From contig CAMDSB010000021.1 in assembly GCA_945907105.1 (NCBI GenBank), positions 1 to 19,075 of the forward strand: a DNA stretch of 19,075 bases. Direction: 5' to 3'. Numbering within the stretch: the first letter of the stretch is position 1; every line of letters starts with the position of its first letter. A model generated the notes under the pieces. That model saw only the letters and a list, made by a program, of their open reading frames with translations, was not told the DNA's origin and did not search any database. The position numbers were made by a program, and so were the translations under genes. This stretch comes from Rickettsia typhi (GTDB lineage Bacteria > Pseudomonadota > Alphaproteobacteria > Rickettsiales > Rickettsiaceae). This document shows positions 8,016 to 16,542 of the stretch, piece after piece.

Positions 8016-9028
8016 TGTTTAATGATATCCTCTAATATGGTTGAAAGTTTTTTTGAAACTATGTTTATATCGTATTTTTCTTTAAGCTGGGAGTATGCAA
8101 CGCTTGATAGTTTTTGCGCCATTCTAGGGTCGATTATTATTTTTTCTAACTTATTATATAAACTTTGGCTCGATTCAATATCGGCAAGTAGCCCATTCTC
8201 TCCATCTGTGATGATTTCTGCGGGCCCTCCACAATGCGTCGCAACGATTGGTTTGGAATGTTCCATTGCCTCAAGCAAAATTATGCCAAATGGTTCTATT
8301 GTTGAAGGAAGGCAAAAAATATCAATTTGTCTAAAAAACTCATCTTTATCATTCACCCAACCAGGAAAAATAACTAAGTTATCCAACTGAAGTTCTTTGA
8401 CTTTTTTCTCAAGGATAGTTCTATCTTCACCGTCGCCACCTAGTAAAAGGACTATATTGTAACCAGCATTTTTTAACATAGAAAATGCCTCAATCAAATA
8501 GATAAAGCCTTTTTTACTAACAAACCTACCCAAAGCTCCAATTACAATGGGAGAGCTATAGCTGATCGGATTATAACTATGCTCGATTTTTATCATATTT
8601 GGTAAGCTAAGTAACTTTCTTTCTTCAATGCCATATTTAATTAAATGTTTTTTAAGTTCATCAGTGAGGGTAATAACATAGTCACATTTTTTCAAATGTT
8701 TATAGCTATAGTTATGCGATACACCGACGAGAAGTGTTTTTTTCTGTCCGAATGTTCTAGCGAAATTAACAGCTCTATTGCCATGACAAATAATGAGTTC
8801 TGGTTTGTAGAATATAATCAGAATTCTAAGAATTATTTTTGAAAAAAAACACCATGGAGCAATGTTTGGTAAAGTATAATTACTTTTTTGTAGTTTGTTA
8901 ATTTTTGCGCCAATGCTTGAAATATTAATCACTTCATGATTATGCATTTTAATGGCTGCCGAGTAGTCAAGATAGGCTTGTTGGATTCCCCCCAAATCTC
9001 TTGACATCATGATATTGAATACACGCAT
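8012..9028 (-). CDS. GT4-family glycosyltransferase
   Basis: This 338-aa protein has the two-domain GT-B layout. The N-terminus MRVFNIMMSRDLGGIQQAYL carries the GG loop that contacts the nucleotide sugar. The second domain starts near residue 160 with IGALGRFVSKKGFIYLIEA (R168, K172/K173). The GGDGEDR loop and the EX7E motif (E245 and E253 in STIEPFGIILLEAME) follow, and then CGGPAEII. These are the donor-binding and catalytic signatures of family GT4 retaining transferases. It would add a sugar to a lipid or surface glycan at the inner face of the membrane; donor and acceptor cannot be told. It sits 48 bases behind hisS and overlaps the M16 peptidase gene by 4 bases. Confidence 0.9.
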   Translation of the reverse strand: MRVFNIMMSRDLGGIQQAYLDYSAAIKMHNHEVINISSIGAKINKLQKSNYTLPNIAPWCFFSKIILRILIIFYKPELIICHGNRAVNFARTFGQKKTLLVGVSHNYSYKHLKKCDYVITLTDELKKHLIKYGIEERKLLSLPNMIKIEHSYNPISYSSPIVIGALGRFVSKKGFIYLIEAFSMLKNAGYNIVLLLGGDGEDRTILEKKVKELQLDNLVIFPGWVNDKDEFFRQIDIFCLPSTIEPFGIILLEAMEHSKPIVATHCGGPAEIITDGENGLLADIESSQSLYNKLEKIIIDPRMAQKLSSVAYSQLKEKYDINIVSKKLSTILEDIIKQ

Positions 9029-9076
9029 TTTATAGTGTAGCTCCGGGCTATAAATTGATTGGTATTTCCTTCTCTC

Positions 9077-10336
9077 TTATCTAAAACTAGCGTTTATAGG
9101 CTTAACAATCTCAATTAGTTCAGGTATTTTAACAGTTTGTTCAATTCCAGTATCCAACTCTTTAAGTTTACAACTATTGGTCCTTAATTCCTCGGTCCCA
9201 ATAAATATAACATATTTTGCATTGGCAGAAACTGCTGTTTGGAGACGCTTTCCTATTTTTCCGTCAAGGTCGAGGATAGCTGAAATATTTTCTTTGCGTA
9301 ATTGGTTGATTAGTAAAACAGAATAATCTAAGCACTCATCGCCAATAGGAATGATGTAAATTCGGCGCTCTTGCTCTGGAGAAAAATTACACATCATAGC
9401 TAAGCGTTCTATTCCTGCGGCAAAACCAATTGCGGGAATTTCATCTTCTCCCATAAGTATCGCTAGACCGTCGTATCTTCCGCCAGCAAGAACTGTACTT
9501 TGTGCCCCAAGTTTAGAAGTTGTAAATTCGAATGTTGTATGTGAATAATAATCTAGCCCTCGTGCAAGCTTTGGATTTACTACATATTTTACGCCTAGAT
9601 TGTCTAAATGAGACTTAAGTTGTTTGAAATAATCTGCTGCCTCGCGGGAATAAAAATCAGAGATGACAGGGGCTCCAAGAGAAATGCGCCTATCGCCTTC
9701 ATCCTTTGAATCTAGTATCCTAAGCGGATTTTGCTCTAAACGCTTTTTGCTATCAATGGACAGACTACCTAAATGATTTTTGAAATAAGCAATTAAAGCT
9801 TTCTGATAAAATTTTCTTGTTTCAGAACATCCAAGTGAATTTAGTTCTAATACAACATCGTTCAATATTCCCAGGTTACTCAAGAAATGAGTGGCTAATG
9901 TTATTGTTTCTGCGTCAGAATAAGGCCCTATGCCTCCTATATATTCAAAATTTACTTGGTGAAATTGGCGTTGCCTGCCTTCTTGTGGACGATCATAACG
10001 AAATAGTGGACCGCTAGAAAATAATTTTAAGGGTAGTTTATGCTTAAGTCCATTTGATATAACAGCTCGCATAACGCTTGCGGTAAATTCTGGCCGTAGC
10101 GCCACCAATCTTCCATTCTTATCGGCAAAGCAATACCTCTCTTTGCTAACCACATCAGACGTGTCTCCTAATGTCCTATCAAAGACGCTGGCAGATTCTA
10201 ATATCGGTGTACTAAAACCCTCATAACCATATAATTTTGCAGTTTGCAGGGCTATATTTTCTATGTGTTTGGCAAGGCGCCATTCACGTGGAAGTAAATC
10301 CTTCATGCCCCTCAGCGGAGCTAAATCACTAGACAT
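9077..10336 (-). CDS. hisS: Histidine--tRNA ligase
   Basis: This class II aminoacyl-tRNA synthetase charges tRNA-His. The 419-aa length is normal. Visible motifs are RPEFTASVMR (81-90), motif 2 with FRYDRPQEGRQRQFHQ (112-127), the histidine-binding loop LARGLDYYSHTTFEF (257-271), GGRYDGL (285-291) and motif 3 with GFAAGIERL (304-312). An anticodon-binding domain fills about residues 325-415. Motif 2 has the canonical bacterial form, unlike the divergent HisRS of several other alphaproteobacterial orders. The start ATG lies 15 bases after the stop of the upstream envelope-protein gene, so the two are almost surely one transcript. Confidence 0.97.
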   Translation of the reverse strand: MSSDLAPLRGMKDLLPREWRLAKHIENIALQTAKLYGYEGFSTPILESASVFDRTLGDTSDVVSKERYCFADKNGRLVALRPEFTASVMRAVISNGLKHKLPLKLFSSGPLFRYDRPQEGRQRQFHQVNFEYIGGIGPYSDAETITLATHFLSNLGILNDVVLELNSLGCSETRKFYQKALIAYFKNHLGSLSIDSKKRLEQNPLRILDSKDEGDRRISLGAPVISDFYSREAADYFKQLKSHLDNLGVKYVVNPKLARGLDYYSHTTFEFTTSKLGAQSTVLAGGRYDGLAILMGEDEIPAIGFAAGIERLAMMCNFSPEQERRIYIIPIGDECLDYSVLLINQLRKENISAILDLDGKIGKRLQTAVSANAKYVIFIGTEELRTNSCKLKELDTGIEQTVKIPELIEIVKPINASFR

Positions 10337-10351
10337 GAACCCATCTCAACA

Positions 10352-11944
10352 TCAGTCCTGTTCTACAATAGGCTCTGTATTTACAACAGGCTCTGTATTT
10401 ACAACAGGTTCTGCACCAGGCAGAGCTTTCAAGAATTTAACTACACGTTCGTCTGTTAACAATTCTAAAATCCCCTTACCATTTATTTTGAATTCAAAAT
10501 TCTCGAGGCTGAATGTAACATTTGACTCGAAATTATCATTTTCTTTTAAGTTCTCTTTTTTATCAAAAACTGAAAGAAAATTCATACCGTTATTTTTGAT
10601 ATTTTCTACAATAAGATTAATATCGTTTGAAGAATTCATTTTTTGTAGTAATAATTTTATACCCCCGTCATATAGGTCCGAGATGCCAGAGATCAAAATC
10701 TTTGGTGTAATAAGGTTAAAAGTACCCTCGTATTTTTGCTCTTTTAGGGATCCATCTGAGTTGATTTTCAAGTTATCTACTATCAATCCTAAAGAATGAT
10801 TTACAGTATTCGATTCTATATCATAGCTAATGTTGAATGAAAGGTTCATTTTTTTAGTATCTAGATATTTGTCTAGCAAACCTTGCAAGTCTTCTTGTAA
10901 TAAAGATTGCTTTGTTAAGGCGTTTAATAATTCGACTATTGATACAGACAAATGCTTTTTTTGTTCGTCTGTATAATTTGTTGTTAAAAGCATATCGAAA
11001 TCGGATTTAAGCTTCTTTCCATCTCCAGATAAGTTATATCTAGCTTCATCGAGTTCATAAGAATTGGTATTTTTTACACCTACAGAAAGATTATAATTGT
11101 CCTTGCTAAAACTAAAATTCTGATAAAGTTCCTTTGGTTGTATTTCCCCCTTTAAAGCCAAAATAATATTGTCAACATGTGTTTTGCCAAGCTTAAGCGA
11201 AAGCACACAATTTGTGTTGATAGGCTCAACCTCGCCTATTATGCGGCTATGGTCATGTTGAAGCTTTGTAAACGCTTTTTGGATTTGGTCATACTCTTCA
11301 TTTTTTTTCTGTTGGGCGGCTAGTTCTGGATAAAACTCGGCCATAACTTCATCCTTAACATATTCTGAGTATTTTACAGCAGAAGGTCCATATTTAGAAC
11401 CAGCTATATCTAATTTAAGATTAGTATTATAAAAACCATCCTTATCTAACTTACTTGTTAAACTCACGTTTGATTTTTCTAAACGAGAAATAAGGGAGTC
11501 GTCACTGGCCAAATATACAGCAGCTTCACCCGAGCTTATGAAAATATTAATATCTTCAAATTTGTTGCTAAGTAGAGTTCTGTTGAATTCAAATTTTTGA
11601 TCTTGAGACTTAGTATAAGTTTCCATTGGGCCACTACCTTGAATCGTCTTGTCGCCTAAGTGTATAGTTATCTTATCGGTAAAGGGATTGTAACAAGCGA
11701 CTACTTTATCACTAAATGTTTTTAGTGATTTGGATTGAGGAAAAGCAGTTACGTCTTTAAAAATAATCTTGTACTTGAACTTTTCGATAACAACTGAGTT
11801 AGGGTCTATACTTATATACTTACTATCAGTAAGTATTGGTAAAATCTCATTTTTTGCAATATGCTCAAATTTATTTGCTAAATAAACCCATGTGAGGATA
11901 GAAGCTGCTATCAACAATCCCAACGTAATAATAAATTTTCTCAT
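10352..11944 (-). CDS. Unrecognised N-terminally anchored envelope protein with a repeat tail
   Basis: I do not recognise this 530-aa protein. It begins with a basic residue pair and one hydrophobic segment (about residues 4-22, RKFIITLGLLIAASILTWVYLA is the core). This is a signal anchor or uncleaved signal peptide with no lipobox, so the bulk should face the periplasm. The rest is polar and rich in Lys, Asn, Ser and Asp, with alternating patterns suggesting beta structure and a short charged helical stretch near 210-245. The opening of the mature part loosely recalls the alphaproteobacterial DUF2125 family, which is a guess. The C-terminal 20 residues contain three copies of a PVVNTE-like hexapeptide. 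I chose the ATG at 11944. An upstream TTG at 11971 is in frame, but the signal segment begins at the ATG and AGGTG lies about 12 bases upstream. It is the first gene of the hisS cluster. Confidence 0.8.
   Translation of the reverse strand: MRKFIITLGLLIAASILTWVYLANKFEHIAKNEILPILTDSKYISIDPNSVVIEKFKYKIIFKDVTAFPQSKSLKTFSDKVVACYNPFTDKITIHLGDKTIQGSGPMETYTKSQDQKFEFNRTLLSNKFEDINIFISSGEAAVYLASDDSLISRLEKSNVSLTSKLDKDGFYNTNLKLDIAGSKYGPSAVKYSEYVKDEVMAEFYPELAAQQKKNEEYDQIQKAFTKLQHDHSRIIGEVEPINTNCVLSLKLGKTHVDNIILALKGEIQPKELYQNFSFSKDNYNLSVGVKNTNSYELDEARYNLSGDGKKLKSDFDMLLTTNYTDEQKKHLSVSIVELLNALTKQSLLQEDLQGLLDKYLDTKKMNLSFNISYDIESNTVNHSLGLIVDNLKINSDGSLKEQKYEGTFNLITPKILISGISDLYDGGIKLLLQKMNSSNDINLIVENIKNNGMNFLSVFDKKENLKENDNFESNVTFSLENFEFKINGKGILELLTDERVVKFLKALPGAEPVVNTEPVVNTEPIVEQD
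10363..10416. repeat. Three tandem 18-bp units in the 3' end of the envelope-protein gene
   Basis: Three 18-base units (10363-10380, 10381-10398, 10399-10416) differ at 2 and 3 positions. Each encodes a PVVNTE-like hexapeptide (the outer copies read PIVEQD-side and AEPVVNTE-side variants) near the C-terminus of the 530-aa protein. The unit length is a multiple of three, so copy-number change would keep the frame. Confidence 0.85.
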
Positions 11945-12040
11945 ATTCAACTTACACCTGTTTTTAATCAAAGTTTAGATCTATATTTTCGACTTTAGAA
12001 TATTTTTATAATTATGAGGGGATAAGTATATATATTATCC

Positions 12041-12091
12041 ATTCTCTATGAGCTTTGTAAAGGCTAAGTTTATAAAGGCTACATAGAGAAT
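12041..12091. repeat. Inverted repeat enclosing a direct repeat, upstream of the hisS cluster
   Basis: A perfect 10-bp inverted repeat, ATTCTCTATG (12041-12050) and CATAGAGAAT (12082-12091), encloses two copies of TTTRTAAAGGCTA (12054-12066 and 12069-12081; one mismatch, 15-base period). The right arm overlaps the -10 box of a predicted minus-strand promoter. Read-through RNA from the CAT permease gene could fold it into a 10-bp hairpin, but there is no T-run on the minus strand, so it is not a standard terminator. It could be an operator or a small repeat element. Confidence 0.75.
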
Positions 12092-12118
12092 TATAGAGAC
12101 AAAAATTTCTTACAGCAA
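12090..12118 (-). promoter_or_regulatory. Putative promoter of the envelope protein-hisS-GT-M16 operon
   Basis: On the minus strand TTGCTG (12113-12118) and a perfect TATAAT (12090-12095) are 17 bases apart. Transcription would start near 12083, giving a leader of about 140 bases. The -10 box abuts and overlaps the right arm of the inverted repeat at 12041-12091. Confidence 0.55.
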
Positions 12119-12152
12119 GTATATTCTTAAATCTTACCCTGGAGAATTAAAC

Positions 12153-13565
12153 CTAAAGAGATTCGTCAACAGGCTTTTTGCTTTTGATAAGCGAAGTTCT
12201 AATTACATAAGCTGTAAAAACGATAATAAACCAATAAATTAGTAGCTCTCCGGTAAACATCAATTCTCCTTCTTTCGAAATAATCTGCTTAAATAGCAAG
12301 TATACGCAAGCAAGAAGACCTACTGGAGCCACGATAAATAAAGCTGGGCACTTAAAGGAGCGTAAAACCTCTGGCATCTTTACTCTAAAAAGCATCACAA
12401 CCATCATGATAACTATATAGTCAATTAATGCTCCCATACTGGACATTTTTGCAATGACCTCAAGCGGCACTAGGCCCGCTAATATCGCAATAAGCCCCGA
12501 GAAAATTAGTATGGTGATATACGGACTATCGTGCTTTGGATGTATTTTTGCAAAACATTTTGGCACTAATCCATCTCTTGCCATTACATAAAAAATACGA
12601 GACTGAGCGTATATATTCATCATTATCACAGTTGTCATACCGCAGATTGCTCCAGTAGCCACTATAGATGAACCAATTTTGCTGTTATTTACCGCAAGTG
12701 CATGTGCTAATGGTTGGCTATTATCTAAGAGTTCAAAAGATACTATACCAGTAGCAAGTCCGCCTACAACGATGTATAGAACGGTAGAGAGAACGAGAGA
12801 GCCTATAATACCTATTGTCAAATCCCTCTTAGGGTTTTTGCATTCTTCTGCGGCTGTTGCTAAGGAGCCAAAGCCAGTAAAGGCAAAAAACAGAATGGAT
12901 GATCCGAGTAGCACATCATCAAATCCATAAGGCATAAAATTATCCCAATTGGTAATTTCAAAATGAGGTACGGCTACAAATACAAAAACCGCTATGGCAG
13001 ACATTTTGATCAATACCAAGATAGCATTTACTCGCTTACTATCCTTAGTACCCCGATATAGCAGAAATGAAACAAAAGCTACAATAAATATCGCTGGAAG
13101 ATTAACTACTCCACCATTTAAAGGTCCTGCAGTCCAGATTTTGGGTATAGTTACTCCACCTGCTTCTAAAATACTAACGGCGTAACCTGACCACGCGGTA
13201 GCAACAGCGCTGGCTGAAACGCTTAGTTCTAGAATCATAACGCCGCCAACTAACCAAGCAAAAAGTTCACCGAAGGCGACATAAGAGTAAGTGTACACAC
13301 TACCAGACGTTGGTAATAAACTTGCAAGCTCCGTATAGGCTAAGGCAACGAAGATACACACTACGCCAGCAATGGCATAAGAGAGCATAACAGCAGGGCC
13401 TGAGTATTTTGCTGCAACAAACCCAGTAAGTGCAAAGATACCAGTACCGATTATACCTCCTAAGCCTAGCAATACTAAATCGTATGCTGTAAGGGTTTTA
13501 GCAAGGCCGCTAGTATTTCCAGATTCTTTAACAGATTCAAAACTTTTTTTTGTTAGATAGCTCAT
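12153..13565 (-). CDS. Amino-acid permease, CAT-like APC superfamily
   Basis: This 470-aa membrane protein has about 12 helices. Helix 1 contains the APC motif LLGLGGIIGTGIFALTGFVAA (about 32-52). ALAYTELASLLPTSGSVYTYSYVAFGELFAWLVGG follows. This is the layout of the CAT (cationic amino-acid transporter) branch, which includes bacterial YfnA-type permeases, rather than the AAT branch represented at 1469-2938. The substrate is not predictable. The start ATG at 13565 has a good GAGGAG Shine-Dalgarno. It begins 19 bases after the mnmA stop, so it is probably cotranscribed with mnmA. No intrinsic terminator is visible after it, and read-through into the next minus-strand unit is possible. Confidence 0.92.
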   Translation of the reverse strand: MSYLTKKSFESVKESGNTSGLAKTLTAYDLVLLGLGGIIGTGIFALTGFVAAKYSGPAVMLSYAIAGVVCIFVALAYTELASLLPTSGSVYTYSYVAFGELFAWLVGGVMILELSVSASAVATAWSGYAVSILEAGGVTIPKIWTAGPLNGGVVNLPAIFIVAFVSFLLYRGTKDSKRVNAILVLIKMSAIAVFVFVAVPHFEITNWDNFMPYGFDDVLLGSSILFFAFTGFGSLATAAEECKNPKRDLTIGIIGSLVLSTVLYIVVGGLATGIVSFELLDNSQPLAHALAVNNSKIGSSIVATGAICGMTTVIMMNIYAQSRIFYVMARDGLVPKCFAKIHPKHDSPYITILIFSGLIAILAGLVPLEVIAKMSSMGALIDYIVIMMVVMLFRVKMPEVLRSFKCPALFIVAPVGLLACVYLLFKQIISKEGELMFTGELLIYWFIIVFTAYVIRTSLIKSKKPVDESL

Positions 13566-13584
13566 TAGTTTTTGTGCTCCTCGT

Positions 13585-14670
13585 CTAGTTAATTTCCCTT
13601 GTTATCCATCCGCCCCCAAGCATCCTGGTTTTATGATAAAAAACGCATGCTTGTCCAGGAGTTATAGCTTTTTCTTCTTCAAGCAAAATTACTTCGATTT
13701 GCCCGGTGTTTAAGATATTAAGTTTTGCTTTTACTCCAGGAGTAGTGGACCTAATTTTGGCAGTCACTTCAAGCCCAAATGGGGATAAGTCTGCCGCCAA
13801 CCAATTTACATCTTTAAGCAAAAACCTGGTTTTAATAAGCGCAGATTCCGGACCAACATAAACTGTATTTGTCTCTGGGTCAATTTTTATTACGTATATA
13901 GGTTCGCCAAACGCAATGCCAAGACCTTTTCTTTGGCCAACGGTGTAAGAAATAATACCTTTATGTTCACCAAGGTCGTACCCGTCGACGTGCAAAAATC
14001 TTCCTGGCTTATTTGCTTGGGGACGAATTTTGCTAATAACATCGCGATAATTGCCGTTTGGTACAAAGCATATATCCTGGCTGTCTGGCTTGTTCGCCAC
14101 TTCTAATCCAAATTCCGTGGCAATTTTTCTGGTTTCTTGCTTTGTTTGACCACCAAGAGGAAACATTAAATAATCAAGTTGTTCTTGGGTAGTAGAGAAT
14201 AAAAAATAGCTCTGGTCCTTTTCTTCGCTAACGCCCTTATGAAGCTGGGCAATTCCATTATTTATAATTTTCTGAACGTAATGCCCAGTGGCCAGAGCAT
14301 CAGCCTTGAGTTCTTTTGCCGCTTTCAACAAGTCTTTAAATTTTACCGATTGATTGCATCTAACGCAGGGTAGCGGTGTTTCTCCCCGCATATAGCTGTC
14401 GGCAAAATCATCGATTACTTCTTGCTTAAATTTGCTTTCATAATCAAATATATAGTGAGGAAATCCGAGTTTATCGGCGACGACTTTGGCATCGTAGATG
14501 TCCTGGCCAGCGCAGCAGGCTCCTTTTTTTTGTAAGGCCATGCCATAATCATAGAGCTGTAACGTGATGCCTATTACGTTGTGTCCGGCTCTATGCATCA
14601 TTGCTGCAACAACTGAGCTATCAACTCCTCCAGACATCGCAACTACTATCGTCTTTCTATCTGTAGACAT
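13585..14670 (-). CDS. mnmA: tRNA-specific 2-thiouridylase MnmA
   Basis: MnmA inserts sulfur at position 2 of wobble uridine 34 in tRNA-Lys, tRNA-Glu and tRNA-Gln, using ATP and a persulfide relay. The 361-aa length is normal. The PP-loop SGGVDSS is at residues 13-19. The catalytic cysteine pair is present as C102 in PCVRCN and C201 in SQDICFVPNG. The GHY motif (129-131) and the C-terminal barrel with YTVGQRKGLGI are also visible. The ATG at 14670 faces yidC across a 174-base divergent region and has a good promoter at 14705-14733. The gene leads into the CAT-family permease. Confidence 0.97.
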   Translation of the reverse strand: MSTDRKTIVVAMSGGVDSSVVAAMMHRAGHNVIGITLQLYDYGMALQKKGACCAGQDIYDAKVVADKLGFPHYIFDYESKFKQEVIDDFADSYMRGETPLPCVRCNQSVKFKDLLKAAKELKADALATGHYVQKIINNGIAQLHKGVSEEKDQSYFLFSTTQEQLDYLMFPLGGQTKQETRKIATEFGLEVANKPDSQDICFVPNGNYRDVISKIRPQANKPGRFLHVDGYDLGEHKGIISYTVGQRKGLGIAFGEPIYVIKIDPETNTVYVGPESALIKTRFLLKDVNWLAADLSPFGLEVTAKIRSTTPGVKAKLNILNTGQIEVILLEEEKAITPGQACVFYHKTRMLGGGWITREIN

Positions 14671-14704
14671 TATAATTAATATAACAACTTAATAAAGGCG
14701 CGTA

Positions 14705-14733
14705 ATTATATTAAATTTTATCAATAAAAGCAA
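14705..14733 (-). promoter_or_regulatory. Promoter of mnmA
   Basis: On the minus strand TTGCTT (14728-14733) and TATAAT (14705-14710) are separated by 17 bases. The start point would be about 28 bases before the ATG. This is a strong match. Confidence 0.65.
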
Positions 14734-14785
14734 GTTCGATATTTTAAAATTAATGTAATCTCTAAGTGCAGTTCATAATTATGCC

Positions 14786-14800
14786 TTGATTAGTAATCAA
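14786..14800. promoter_or_regulatory. Palindrome in the mnmA/yidC divergent region, possible yidC -35 or operator
   Basis: TTGATTAGTAATCAA is a perfect inverted repeat (7-base arms around one G) 45 bases before the yidC ATG. Its first half could serve as a -35 (TTGATT) for yidC, with TATAGA at 14807-14812 as -10, but the spacer is only 15 bases. No better yidC promoter was seen. It may be a regulator site or chance. Confidence 0.3.
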
Positions 14801-14844
14801 TAATAATATAGAAGTTCTGTATAAAAATATATTAAATCTACAAT

Positions 14845-16542
14845 ATGAATCATAGCTTTGTAAATCTCGTTGCGGCAATTATTTTGTCGGTTGCAATAAT
14901 CTTTGGCTGGCAGCATTTTTTTGAAAAACCAAGGTTAGCAAAGCTCCAAGAGCAGAGCACGGTGTATAACCAACAGATGGGTACCTTAAAAAAGCAAAGT
15001 ACAAACATTGAGAAAGAGATAGTTGTTGATCGTAAGCAAGCGATTGTAGCGAATTCTCGTGTGCAGATAAAATCTGAGTTATTATCTGGTTCGATTTCAC
15101 TAAAAGGGCTTAGATTTGATGATTTAACTTTGTTAAAATACAAGCAGGAGATTGCAGAAAATAGTCCCGCTGTGGAGTTATTTTCTCCATCGAATTCAGA
15201 AAATGCATATTTTGCTGAGGTTGGTTGGTGGGGTAAGGATAAATCAGTTACCTATCCAGATTCTACAACTAATTGGCAGGCTGATAGTACTCAGCTTGTA
15301 GCTGGAAGCAGCGTCAATTTATACTGGGTTAGTCCCGAAAAAGTTAAATTTAAAGTATCTATATCTTTGGATGAAAACTATTTGTTTAGTATAAAGCAGT
15401 CCGTTGAAAATCATTCTGCTCGACCAATTTCTGTTCAATTTTATGGCTTGATCAATAAAACTTATGAAAATAAACCAGATAATATGGTTAATATTTTGCA
15501 TCAAGGGATGATTGGAGCGGTTAAAGGAGAATTGCAGGAATATACTTATGATAAGATTAAAGATGAAAAAAAGCATAGTTTTAATGGTGAAGTTAATTGG
15601 CTAGGAATCACTGATAAATATTGGTTGGCTGCGTTCGTGCCTGATCAGCTTGAGAGCTATATAGCTAATTATAATTTTGCCATAAAGCAGGGCAAAGATA
15701 AATATCAATCTGATTTTATTACTAATGAGAAGTTAATTGAGGGTGGTGGTAGCTTCGAGTTGACACACCAGTTGTTTGCCGGTCCTAAGAAGGTTGATTT
15801 ACTTGATAAATATGAGGAGAAGTATAATATCAAACTCTTTGACAGGGCGATTGATTTTGGTTGGTTCTATATACTTACAAAGCCTATCTTTAACGCTATG
15901 AATTATTTTTATAGCTATGTTGGAAATTTTGGTATCAGTATCATGATTGTAACCATCTTGATTAAACTGGCAATGTTTACTTTGGCCAATAAGTCGTATC
16001 GGTCTATGAAGAAAATGAAGAAACTTCAGCCGGAAATGGAGCGCTTGAAGCAACTATATGCGGATGATAAAGCTAGACTAAATCAAGAAGTAATGTTGCT
16101 GTATAAAAAAGAGAAGATTAATCCAGTATCTGGTTGCTTGCCGTTGCTAGTTCAAATACCGGTGTTTTTCTCCATATATAAGGTGCTATATGTTACGATA
16201 GAAATGAGGCATGCACCATTCTTTGGTTGGATCCAAGATCTCTCTGCTCCGGATCCCACGACTATATTCAACTTGTTCGGACTTTTGCCTTTTACTCCAC
16301 CGTCTTTCCTGATGCTAGGTGTGTGGCCGCTATTTATGGCGCTAACAATGTTCTTGCAGCAAAGAATGAGTCCGCAGCCAACTGATCCCGTGCAAGCTCA
16401 AGTAATGAAATTTATGCCACTGATGTTCTTATTTATGTTTAGTGGGTTTCCAGCTGGGTTGTTGATATACTGGTCTTGGAATAATATATTATCTATTGTT
16501 CAACAGTTTTATATAAACAAACTAGATAATAATGGCAGCTGA
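14845..16542 (+). CDS. yidC: Membrane protein insertase YidC
   Basis: YidC (Oxa1 family) inserts and folds inner-membrane proteins, alone or with Sec. This 565-aa protein has the long proteobacterial form. It has an N-terminal helix (about 7-23), a large periplasmic beta domain (about 60-325), and the conserved five-helix core from about residue 333. Core blocks include [49 protein letters not shown] and the final [16 protein letters not shown]. The groove residue that is Arg in E. coli (R366) is Lys here (K374, in TILIKLAMF), which keeps the positive charge. The sequence resembles Rickettsia YidC closely from memory. The stop overlaps the engB start by 11 bases. Inferred targets include respiratory and ATP synthase subunits. 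Confidence 0.97.
   Translation: MNHSFVNLVAAIILSVAIIFGWQHFFEKPRLAKLQEQSTVYNQQMGTLKKQSTNIEKEIVVDRKQAIVANSRVQIKSELLSGSISLKGLRFDDLTLLKYKQEIAENSPAVELFSPSNSENAYFAEVGWWGKDKSVTYPDSTTNWQADSTQLVAGSSVNLYWVSPEKVKFKVSISLDENYLFSIKQSVENHSARPISVQFYGLINKTYENKPDNMVNILHQGMIGAVKGELQEYTYDKIKDEKKHSFNGEVNWLGITDKYWLAAFVPDQLESYIANYNFAIKQGKDKYQSDFITNEKLIEGGGSFELTHQLFAGPKKVDLLDKYEEKYNIKLFDRAIDFGWFYILTKPIFNAMNYFYSYVGNFGISIMIVTILIKLAMFTLANKSYRSMKKMKKLQPEMERLKQLYADDKARLNQEVMLLYKKEKINPVSGCLPLLVQIPVFFSIYKVLYVTIEMRHAPFFGWIQDLSAPDPTTIFNLFGLLPFTPPSFLMLGVWPLFMALTMFLQQRMSPQPTDPVQAQVMKFMPLMFLFMFSGFPAGLLIYWSWNNILSIVQQFYINKLDNNGS

Noticed and set aside
8001..8390. 129-aa plus-strand open frame
   Set aside because: It is antisense to the GT4 gene, whose family motifs are clear, and shows no motif of its own.
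10263..10799. 178-aa plus-strand open frame
   Set aside because: It is antisense to the end of the 530-aa protein and the hisS start. Its repeats (VFTTGS) are simply the reverse reading of the 18-bp repeats.
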